Source of the DNA: a virus
Strand: one strand, 5' to 3'
DNA length: 30,103 nt
IMG/VR virus record: IMGVR_UViG_3300020190_002862
Span: 1 to 30,103 of that record
Positions 22,142 to 29,388 of this stretch are shown here, in pieces (within the stretch, counting starts at the first letter, position 1; each line of letters begins with the position of its first letter). The notes under the pieces are model-generated. The model saw nothing but the letters and a program-made list of their open reading frames with translations, was not told the origin of the DNA and searched no databases. Made by a program: the position numbers and the translations under genes.

Positions 22142-24925
22142 TTACTTATTTAATAAGTTTTTTATTTTATCATCTATTTCATTCAAAGACACTCTACCTT
22201 TTGATAAGTCTAATGTGTTATCTTTATCAAAAAGTGTATTTTCTAAAATTAAATTCAAATCATTTTTGTTAAAACTTTCAGGGGTAACTCCCCCTCCAGC
22301 ATCAGGTGGTGGCGGCGGTGCCCCTCCCGCATCAGGTGGTGGTGGCGGTGCCCCTCCTCCTTCTTCTTCAGGTGCCCCTCCTCCCTCAGGAGCAGCTCCC
22401 CCTCCTGCGGCCGCTTCATCTTTTTTACCATATAGGGAATCAAGTGTATCAAACAATCCTGTTTTTGTGATTACTTCAGCGGTTTTACCTAACTCGGCTG
22501 ATACTGCCCTTTCAATTCTTTGTTGTTGTAAATCAAGTCTAATTTCATCATCAGAAAATCCTAAAATGTGTTTTTTGGCCCAAGATGCTGATACTGGTGC
22601 AACACTATCTTGAATTGGTGCAACGGCATCTTTGAATAGTGTAATTTTTTCTTTCCACAATTCAATTCCAAGAAGGTCTGATTGTTTTGATGGATTTGTA
22701 AGGCCAATAGTAAAGTTTGTTAATTCATCTTCAAACCCTAATAAAAATAAATGAATGATGGCAATTTTATTCATTTCTGCAATCATAGATTTTTGAATTC
22801 TATTAATTGTTCTTGCAAATCTAATATCAAGAAGTGACAAATTCTTACCATCACCTACAGCGTCCTCAAATCCAAGATAAGCCTTAGGAATACGAAGAGC
22901 CGTAACTAATTTCTTTTGGATATATTCAATATCTGCAATTTCCGCTAAGTTTGTACCACCTGGTAAAGTCTCTATTGGATTTGTGGTGGTGGTATCTCTT
23001 ACAGGGATAAAGTAATCTTGGTCTACTGCCATTTGATTGTATCTCATATCGACATTTCCTGTTTTTTGGTCAACAATTTGGTCTCTTTTAAATTTGTTTG
23101 CAACCCTTTGAACGTAACCATCAACATCTTTATCGTCCATGTTACCAACAAATACTTTAAAAACCCTTCTTTCAGGTGCTCTTGAAACGCGATATATTAA
23201 CATCGCATCTTCAGATAATAAAAGTTGTTTCCAAATACGACGAGCTTTTTCTAACATTGAAGTTCCGTATGGAAGTTTTCTATCATCTCCTAAAATTCTA
23301 AAATGAGCAATTTCCCATGTATTAAATTCCATGTTTTTTTCTTTCCATGTGAATTTTAACGCATCATTTTCAATCTCTGCTGAATACTTTTCAGGTTGAA
23401 ATTTCATACCCTTTTCTAAACGCTCAATTTGAATGTTTGGTAATTGCTGACAACCAACAACACCTCTTTCTGGGTCCAATTTTAAATAAACAAAATTATC
23501 ACCAAACTTACAAGTATTTCTAACCCACATTGGTAGATTGGTGTTAATATCCAACTTATTGTTAAATAAATCTGTTAATACCGATTTAATTCTTTTTGAT
23601 TCTGAATAAATTTTAAGAATATGTCCATCTTTATCGGGAGTTGTTGATTCTTCAGCATAAATGTCTAATGCTGCAGAAATTTCTGGCGTATTATGTGAAA
23701 AAATAGAATCTGTTGCAAAATTTTTATATCCTGGAACCGTTAAATCATAAACAGGAACAACACCGTAAGGTTCAATTGATAATATTTTGTGGTTTAGATT
23801 AATTACACTATTTTTTGCTCTTGCGGTTGAATATGGAGATTTTTTAATTCCATAAGCCATTAAAAAAGTATTCCAATCATTATATCCATTCGATACAATT
23901 TCTCTTTGTAATTTTCGATAAGATATATTTAATTCTTTAGACGTTCCTTTTAAAGTTTTAATTTTTCTTGCCGTTTCAATAATATTATCCCAACCAATTT
24001 TTATATATGTCGGATTTTTGTCACCACTACGTCTTCCACCCCAAACTAATTTTCCTTTCCTTTTTGCAACTTCTGACATTTTTTTTCTGTAATCAGGGTT
24101 AGACCACAATTTTTCGTTATTTATTTTTGCATGATATGCTCTGTGTTCTGACACTTTCATTACTTGTAAATTTTCAGGTAAGTTATTTTTACCATTAAAA
24201 TCTATATGATGAACTTCTTCGTCTTTATTTATTTTTTTATCATAAAACCATTCAGCGATTAAATTATGTTCGGAAATCCATCCATTGTGTCCTTCATCTG
24301 AATTACAGGTATAAACCCAATTATATTTTTGATTATTGAAGAATGATTTACGATAAAATGGCATCATTGAATCTCCAGGTTTTAAGTTCATAACTCTTTC
24401 AAATGAACCATCTCTTTTCATAAATTGGTGCTCCCAAGTTGCAATAATAAAACTTTCATCGTCAAAAGTAATCTTATAAGTCATTTCATCTCTAGTGTAG
24501 TGGGCATTTCTTGCAATTGCGGGAACCACTTTTTTAAGATTGTAATCGTAAGCATAAGTAATAAATTCATAATCTCTACCTTTTTCCGCTAACTCTTTAA
24601 TTGTTATAAACCCGTTTGGAGTTGCAATTTTAGTGTCACCGGCTAAACAATATTCCATCGATTCGTAATCATAATATGACGCCATTCTTGTTGGTTCATA
24701 ATATACTGCCTGTTGATATAGATTACTTTCAACTTTTTGCCATTGTTGACCAATATACATGGTCTGCTGAGCTTGTAATTTTTCTCTTTCGTAATCTTGT
24801 TTGTTTGGTGTTTTTAAAAGTTCTTTTTTATCAAACTTAAAAACAGGTGACTGCTGGTCAACCGTTGAATTTGGACCAAAAACTTTACCTAATCTTTGCC
24901 AAACTGTATATTTTTCTTCTGCCAT
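22142..24925 (-). CDS. Portal protein (gp20-like) interrupted by an intein
   Basis: 927 residues, of which 93-412 are an intein, leaving a portal of about 607. The N-terminal extein (MAEEKYTVWQRLGKVFG) runs to YESMEY92 and continues after splicing with TPEISAALDIYAEES, the conserved start of the gp20 core. Further portal segments are WVRNTCKFGDNFVYLKLD, YGTSMLEKARRIWKQLLLSE and GGTNLAEIADIEYIQKKLVT. Twelve portal subunits should form the DNA entry vertex and docking site for terminase and neck. The C-terminal ~90 residues are unusual: Gly/Ala/Pro-rich with a repeated PPPPPDAGG unit before a charged tail. It lies between terminase and protease as in T4. Confidence 0.9.
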   Translation of the reverse strand: MAEEKYTVWQRLGKVFGPNSTVDQQSPVFKFDKKELLKTPNKQDYEREKLQAQQTMYIGQQWQKVESNLYQQAVYYEPTRMASYYDYESMEYCLAGDTKIATPNGFITIKELAEKGRDYEFITYAYDYNLKKVVPAIARNAHYTRDEMTYKITFDDESFIIATWEHQFMKRDGSFERVMNLKPGDSMMPFYRKSFFNNQKYNWVYTCNSDEGHNGWISEHNLIAEWFYDKKINKDEEVHHIDFNGKNNLPENLQVMKVSEHRAYHAKINNEKLWSNPDYRKKMSEVAKRKGKLVWGGRRSGDKNPTYIKIGWDNIIETARKIKTLKGTSKELNISYRKLQREIVSNGYNDWNTFLMAYGIKKSPYSTARAKNSVINLNHKILSIEPYGVVPVYDLTVPGYKNFATDSIFSHNTPEISAALDIYAEESTTPDKDGHILKIYSESKRIKSVLTDLFNNKLDINTNLPMWVRNTCKFGDNFVYLKLDPERGVVGCQQLPNIQIERLEKGMKFQPEKYSAEIENDALKFTWKEKNMEFNTWEIAHFRILGDDRKLPYGTSMLEKARRIWKQLLLSEDAMLIYRVSRAPERRVFKVFVGNMDDKDVDGYVQRVANKFKRDQIVDQKTGNVDMRYNQMAVDQDYFIPVRDTTTTNPIETLPGGTNLAEIADIEYIQKKLVTALRIPKAYLGFEDAVGDGKNLSLLDIRFARTINRIQKSMIAEMNKIAIIHLFLLGFEDELTNFTIGLTNPSKQSDLLGIELWKEKITLFKDAVAPIQDSVAPVSASWAKKHILGFSDDEIRLDLQQQRIERAVSAELGKTAEVITKTGLFDTLDSLYGKKDEAAAGGGAAPEGGGAPEEEGGGAPPPPPDAGGAPPPPPDAGGGVTPESFNKNDLNLILENTLFDKDNTLDLSKGRVSLNEIDDKIKNLLNK
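22299..22358 (-). repeat. Two 30-base repeats coding the portal Pro/Gly tail
   Basis: Near-identical 30-base units encode a repeated 10-residue Pro/Asp/Ala/Gly unit. The flanking sequence is also GC-rich, in contrast to the AT-rich surroundings. Confidence 0.8.
23690..24649 (-). mobile_element. Intein with HNH homing endonuclease in the portal gene
   Basis: 320 residues. Cys93 starts block A (CLAGDTKIATPNGFITIKEL); TWEHQFM at 163-169 is block B (T-x-x-H). VYDLTVPGYKNFATDSIFSH (392-411) plus Asn412 form the C-terminal blocks F and G, and Thr413 is the +1 residue. Between the splicing blocks, EEVHHIDFNGKNNLPENLQV (237-256) with SEHRAYH is an HNH nuclease, followed by a helix-turn-helix-like segment (ARKIKTLKGTSKELNISYRK) that may bind DNA. 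All key splicing residues are present, so splicing and homing both look possible. Excision joins Tyr92 to Thr413 and restores a normal gp20 core. Confidence 0.93.
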
Positions 24926-24958
24926 TTTATTTTTTAAAATAGTTAATTTTATAATATT

Positions 24959-26734
24959 TTAAACTCTTCTGTTACCAAACAACCAAGAATAATTTTCGTA
25001 ATCACTTTTTGTTGGTCCTGAATATGCTCTACTATTATACATATCAGTTTGTGCTGGTATTGAAGGATTAAAATTTTGTGAAGACTCTCTAAACATATTT
25101 TTATCAGTCGTCCAAGAGTCAATCATTGCTTTTGCCTGTTCTGTGGCCTTTTCGAGTTGAGCAAAAGATGACTCACCAACATAAATTGCCATAGCCATCG
25201 CCATAATCAAGTCATCGTGTTGCCCTTTTTGGTGGTCAGGTCTACCATTAACATAAACAAAAGTGTTAAGTTCATTAAATAACCTCTGAGACCTTACGGC
25301 AAACCCAAATCTCAAAGCCTCCTCAAACGCCTGAACAATAAGAACCCTTTTTGAATTAAAATTAATTCCTGGTATTTTTTCATTTTGTTTTGGGTCCCAT
25401 TTCCATTTATCTGCTGGGTTTATTCCATCTATATATAAATTTTTATATCCCAACTCTTGTAACTTTCGTGACGTTGCAACACCCATTCCACCTGTAATGT
25501 CTGTAACAATGAATGCATTATATATTGTTGCCCATTTATAGCTTATTTCTGCAACAATATCAGGTGGAACTTTTGCAATATACTCTAAAACTTGCTCTCT
25601 CTCGTCAAAATCAATAATAATAAATGTTGTAAAGTCTTCACTATCACCTCTCGAAACATCCATTCCCATTATGTATTTGTGGCCAGCAATCGGTTCTTTC
25701 CACTGCCACAATGCACCACCCAGAAATTTGTTTTCTGGTTCTTTAATAAAGTTTTCTTTTATTTTTTTCATTGTTTCACGAGGTATTACGTTATCTCCTG
25801 AACCTAAAAAATTACACTCCAACTCTTGTGATATTTTACGTTTGTCGAACTTTAATTTTTTTGACATCGATTCGAACCAAGAAGAATAAGCTTTATAACC
25901 TTGTTCTAATTTTTCTTTTATTTCCTCGAAATTCCTATCGGACACTTTTATTTTTGAGTAATCTAGTGTAATTTCATTATCTTTATAGTCACTTCTGTTT
26001 AACATATAATGAATTATATCATCACATTTAATTAACTTTAAATCTTTAGAATATCTTGGGTCACGAAACCAAAACATTTCAGTGATTTTGAAGTCATTCA
26101 TTCCTTTTACGGCCTGAGCATAAATTGAATAGTAAATTCGGTCAAACCCGTTTGGAGTAGAAATTACAATAACTTTACCACCTGTAGATAGAGACGCCAT
26201 ACAAGCAGACCAAAAATCTTCGTCGGCATCAATATAAGCAGCCTCATCAAAAATAAGAATTGTTGGGGTATATCCACGTAAAGCATCTTTTGATGTTGCA
26301 ACAGCCTTTACTTCACAACCATTACTTAATTTGAAATGTCTTGCCGCATTTTTTTCAACTGAAAATCCAACTCCTAACCAAGAAGGCCACTGTTCGACAA
26401 AAGCTCTAACTTTATTTGCCATTTCAACAGCGGTGTCAAGTTTGTTTGCAATAATTAGAATTTTTTCAGGTTTTGATTTTTTAGCAAAAACCAATCTTTT
26501 AGAAGCCCAAGCCGATGTAACGGTTGACACACCGGCCTGACGATATTTTAGTGCTATATTTTCTTCAGCAGAATCGTAGTCTTTTACAAGAGTAACTTGG
26601 TCGTTAAATAATTCTAATGGGACGTATTTAGATTGTGTGTTGTCGTAAGTTTGCAAATATGTTTTAAGTGCGTATGGAGTATCATTTACACACTTAGCAT
26701 ACTCTAATAATATTTGTTCTTTCGATAACAACAT
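24959..26734 (-). CDS. terL: Terminase large subunit, gp17-like
   Basis: 591 residues. The ATPase domain has a variant Walker A, KYRQAGVST (63-71), Walker B TILIFDEAAYID (158-169) and the coupling motif STPNGF (192-197). The C-terminal nuclease domain has GMDVSRGDSEDFTTF (Asp359), IVTDITGGMG (Asp412) and GQHDDLIMAMAMA (Asp507/508), the acidic RNase H-like triad. The canonical Walker A Lys is absent; an R-Q-x-G-x-ST form occurs in other terminases. The enzyme packages and cuts concatemeric DNA at the portal, which is the next gene downstream after 33 bases. The start lies 6 bases after the stop of the upstream gene. Confidence 0.95.
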   Translation of the reverse strand: MLLSKEQILLEYAKCVNDTPYALKTYLQTYDNTQSKYVPLELFNDQVTLVKDYDSAEENIALKYRQAGVSTVTSAWASKRLVFAKKSKPEKILIIANKLDTAVEMANKVRAFVEQWPSWLGVGFSVEKNAARHFKLSNGCEVKAVATSKDALRGYTPTILIFDEAAYIDADEDFWSACMASLSTGGKVIVISTPNGFDRIYYSIYAQAVKGMNDFKITEMFWFRDPRYSKDLKLIKCDDIIHYMLNRSDYKDNEITLDYSKIKVSDRNFEEIKEKLEQGYKAYSSWFESMSKKLKFDKRKISQELECNFLGSGDNVIPRETMKKIKENFIKEPENKFLGGALWQWKEPIAGHKYIMGMDVSRGDSEDFTTFIIIDFDEREQVLEYIAKVPPDIVAEISYKWATIYNAFIVTDITGGMGVATSRKLQELGYKNLYIDGINPADKWKWDPKQNEKIPGINFNSKRVLIVQAFEEALRFGFAVRSQRLFNELNTFVYVNGRPDHQKGQHDDLIMAMAMAIYVGESSFAQLEKATEQAKAMIDSWTTDKNMFRESSQNFNPSIPAQTDMYNSRAYSGPTKSDYENYSWLFGNRRV

Positions 26735-26740
26735 CCATTT

Positions 26741-27541
26741 TTAAATTCTGTTTCTATAGTTTCTTAAAAGTTCTTTTTTTGTAAAGTGTGGTGGAATATG
26801 TTTTTGAATAATGTTTAAAATACTTTCTTCCAAATTACCTACTTCTTCTTCACAAGTGCCATAAATAACTTGTTCTTCATTGGATGGCATTTTATTTGAA
26901 ACAAACTTTCCCCAACTACCATCAACAACATAATGACATTCACCAGTTTCTTCATATTTAGCATCAGCGTCCATCATCATACTTTCGATTTCTCTTTTTT
27001 GTTTCTTAAAAAAAATATCTCCAAACCCTTCTTTTAGTTCATCATCAGATGTGCTTGCAAAATCTTTAATTTGTTTTTTTGTCATAGACTTAACAACATC
27101 TTTAACTTTACCTCTATAACTTTTTGGTATATCGGACATTTTTTTATAACCTTTTTCGACTGAATAAGCGGCACCCATTAAACCTCTTTGTTTTTTTGAT
27201 ACGGCTTTTTCATATATTTCAGATTCTGTAGGCATTCCATCACCATAACTACCTTGACCATCGTCGGTTCCTGGACCAACTTGTTTAGGGCTTTGTGTTC
27301 TTTTTCCCAATTCGAAGTTCATAGGGTCTTCTAAATCCTCACCCATCTCAACATTTATACCTTGGTCAGTTAAAGATTTAATTTTAGCCGGGTCTGCATC
27401 TTGAGGAATACGAACACTTCCTTTTTGTTCCATAATCTTACCATATAGTAAGTTCAATTGTTCATTCGAAAACTTTTCTAAAGTTCCCATTGAAAACCCT
27501 TCATGGAGTAATCTTTGAAGTTTATAATTCATATGTTTCAT
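26741..27541 (-). CDS. Structural-type protein with DUF3008-like motif and possible capsid-targeting peptide
   Basis: 266 residues. Starting at the second Met (27532) the N-terminus is MNYKLQRLLHEG, ending in L-x-E before Gly, a candidate prohead-protease site. Residues 112-165, with KAVSKKQRGLMGAAYSVEKG and MTKKQIKDFAST, match the small DUF3008-like motif (xKxQQRFMGMVYAxKKG...DFAST) found in phage and bacterial proteins of unknown role. The C-terminal part has CHYVVDGSWGKFVSNKMPS and a basic end. It overlaps the upstream gene by 20 bases and lies directly before the terminase; a small terminase role is possible by position but nothing in the sequence shows it. Confidence 0.62.
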   Translation of the reverse strand: MKHMNYKLQRLLHEGFSMGTLEKFSNEQLNLLYGKIMEQKGSVRIPQDADPAKIKSLTDQGINVEMGEDLEDPMNFELGKRTQSPKQVGPGTDDGQGSYGDGMPTESEIYEKAVSKKQRGLMGAAYSVEKGYKKMSDIPKSYRGKVKDVVKSMTKKQIKDFASTSDDELKEGFGDIFFKKQKREIESMMMDADAKYEETGECHYVVDGSWGKFVSNKMPSNEEQVIYGTCEEEVGNLEESILNIIQKHIPPHFTKKELLRNYRNRI

Positions 27542-27941
27542 TTGACACTAAATTTTTTTCCCAATTTAATACGACATCTCTTTCGTATAATTTATTTTCA
27601 ACATTTTCGATACTTTCTCCAAATTGAAAAACTAATCGTTTCTTTTTAAAAACAGTTATTTCATCTGAGTCTGATTTTTCCCAACCCAAAGAAATAACCC
27701 CATCAACCGCATCATACACACAAAAAAAGTCTGAATTTTGAACCAAATCTAATTGTATGTCTGAATTTTTTAAAATCCCAACTTTTTTTATAAAATCAAT
27801 TTTAGGGGGTGATGGCCTTCCTGATGCTGGTTCAACATCCCAATCTTCACCATAAACGTCATCAACATCAGAAAAAATAAATTCATAGATATTATCACCT
27901 CTGAAGTTTGGACCCAATTCATTTATATAAATTAAATTCAT
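27522..27941 (-). CDS. Small acidic protein, unknown
   Basis: 139 residues. The start NLIYINELGPNFRGDNIYEF and the next segment DVDDVYGEDWDVEPASGRPS are distinctive and followed by beta-like strands (DIQLDLVQNSDFFCVYDAVD, then GVISLGWEKS). I recall similar small proteins near terminase genes of related uncultured phages but cannot name a family. There is no enzyme motif. It overlaps both neighbours (ATGA with the upstream gene at 27938-27941, 20 bases with the downstream gene), so it is translationally coupled with the head genes. Confidence 0.62.
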   Translation of the reverse strand: MNLIYINELGPNFRGDNIYEFIFSDVDDVYGEDWDVEPASGRPSPPKIDFIKKVGILKNSDIQLDLVQNSDFFCVYDAVDGVISLGWEKSDSDEITVFKKKRLVFQFGESIENVENKLYERDVVLNWEKNLVSNETYEL

Positions 27942-29293
27942 ACAAATCTTCCCAAAATATCAACTTTTATTTGTTTTCCATTTTTATTGAAAATTAAATT
28001 ATTTTTGTTTGTTTTACCAATAAATTTGGAACCTTCTTGAAGTAATCTAAGACCAATTTCTTTTTGGTTAAAACTTTCACTCAAATTGTCAAGCTCTTGT
28101 TTTGATTTTAATTTTGTTAATTTATTTTTAAGATAATCTTTTTGTTTTTTTTCTTCTAAAATTGGTAACTCATCTTCAGTAATATGAAAATATCTTTTTA
28201 ACACATTTTCAACTCTTGATTCACCAAATATATTTTCTTTTGGTTCTTGTGGCATTCCTCCTTCCATTGGTGGCATTTCTTCACCTGGCATAGGTTCTTC
28301 ACCACCCATCATACCTTCGTCTTCCATTGGTGGCATTTCACCACCCATCATATCTTCATCGTCACCAAAATCCAAACTTTCAGGACCTTCATCACCGTAC
28401 ATATCAACTTCTTCAAATTTTGATAAAATATCTTCTTTATCATCTTCATCCAATTTCTCTAAATCTAATGCTGATAATACCATATTGATAACATATTTGA
28501 TATCTTGAGAGTCCAAACCATCTTCATCTTGGTTATTAAATGCTCTTAACTTTTGTGATAACTTACCTGTTAATCTTTGAATGGTTTTGAATGAACCCCC
28601 TTCTTCACCTTCTCCACCCATTTCAGGCATTCCACCCATTGGTTCTTCTCCACCCATTTCAGGCATTCCACCCATCGGCTCTTCTTCACCACCCATTGGC
28701 GGCATTTCACCTTCCATTCCTGTAGGTTCTTCACCTCCCATCGGTGGCATCTCACCACCCATTTCAGGGCCACCTTCCGCTGGTGGCATTTCACCTTCCA
28801 TACCTGTAGGTTCAGGTGCAGGAGGAGCTGACGCTTCAGGTGCAGGTGGTGGAGGAGCGGCCGCAGGTGTAGGTTCTTCCGCTGCCGGTTCAGTTGCGGG
28901 TTTAGGAGTTTTTAATACGAATTTTTTTTTTGAAGCCGCTTGTTCGCCAATTAAAGGAATTTCTTCTTCATTTTCGTAAATGCGATTCATTTCTTTAGCG
29001 TGAAGATTTAATTTCTTCATGGCTTGTGAATAAGAATCAAAATATTTTCTTTGTCTTATTGGGTCAGAATAATCAAGTAACGACTCATTAATTCCTTTTT
29101 TAATAATATACCCCAATTTTTCTTTAACAATACCATAAGTATAACCATCGGCCAATGTAATAGTATAGTTTAAAGTTTCATTTTCGTTAATGTATTCTTT
29201 TGGTTTTTCATTATAATGCGCAATTTCTAAGATACGTCTAATTTTGTCCATACCTTGTAATTTTTCACTTCCAAGTGCTTTTAAATCTGCCAT
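27938..29293 (-). CDS. Acidic Gly/Pro/Met-rich protein, probable virion or core protein
   Basis: 451 residues. A helical N-terminal region (KLQGMDKIRRILEIAHYNEK) runs to about residue 127. Residues 128-233 are low complexity: Pro/Ala-rich, then repeated MPPMGGEE and GGMPEMGGEEPM units. A helical acidic domain (DSQDIKYVINMVLSALDLEK) and a second M/G/P/E-rich stretch (about 305-345) follow. The C-terminal domain is basic with strands (KTNKNNLIFNKNGKQIKVDI). The alternation of folded blocks and flexible acidic linkers recalls scaffold or core proteins, but no family is recognised. Two promoter-like motifs lie upstream, so it may head the terminase-portal transcript. Confidence 0.65.
   Translation of the reverse strand: MADLKALGSEKLQGMDKIRRILEIAHYNEKPKEYINENETLNYTITLADGYTYGIVKEKLGYIIKKGINESLLDYSDPIRQRKYFDSYSQAMKKLNLHAKEMNRIYENEEEIPLIGEQAASKKKFVLKTPKPATEPAAEEPTPAAAPPPPAPEASAPPAPEPTGMEGEMPPAEGGPEMGGEMPPMGGEEPTGMEGEMPPMGGEEEPMGGMPEMGGEEPMGGMPEMGGEGEEGGSFKTIQRLTGKLSQKLRAFNNQDEDGLDSQDIKYVINMVLSALDLEKLDEDDKEDILSKFEEVDMYGDEGPESLDFGDDEDMMGGEMPPMEDEGMMGGEEPMPGEEMPPMEGGMPQEPKENIFGESRVENVLKRYFHITEDELPILEEKKQKDYLKNKLTKLKSKQELDNLSESFNQKEIGLRLLQEGSKFIGKTNKNNLIFNKNGKQIKVDILGRFV
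28595..28912 (-). repeat. Low-complexity Pro/Ala then Met/Gly/Pro/Glu repeats
   Basis: Degenerate in-frame repeats coding P-A-rich and then M-P-P-M-G-G-E-E and P-M-G-G-M-P-E-M-G-G-E-E units. Copies vary, unlike the identical units of the scaffold gene. Confidence 0.8.
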
Positions 29294-29322
29294 TTTGTTT
29301 TTTTCTTAAAAAGTTATTTTTG

Positions 29323-29330
29323 TATAAATA
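29323..29330 (-). promoter_or_regulatory. TATTTATA promoter-like motif, head operon
   Basis: The minus-strand GGATATTTATACAAAA ends 29 bases before ATG 29293, a good promoter-leader distance for the operon that leads into terminase and portal. Confidence 0.45.
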
Positions 29331-29355
29331 TCCAATAGGGATAGTTTACCTCATT

Positions 29356-29363
29356 AATAAATA
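29356..29363 (-). promoter_or_regulatory. TATTTATT promoter-like motif, second copy
   Basis: The minus-strand AATATATTTATTAATGAGG lies 33 bases upstream of the first copy in the same 95-base gap, a tandem arrangement like that at 14482/14510. Confidence 0.35.
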
Positions 29364-29388
29364 TATTGTTAATATATAAATTGATGAA

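Noticed and set aside
22215-22613. Plus-strand Gly/Pro/Ser-rich open frame
   Set aside because: Mirror of the portal C-terminal repeats, on the wrong strand for the operon.
26741-27541. Small terminase subunit
   Set aside because: Only position next to the large subunit suggests it; the DUF3008-like motif and possible processing peptide point elsewhere.
28581-28979. Plus-strand Pro/Ser/Gly-rich open frame
   Set aside because: Mirror of the low-complexity part of the minus-strand gene; no promoter or neighbour support.
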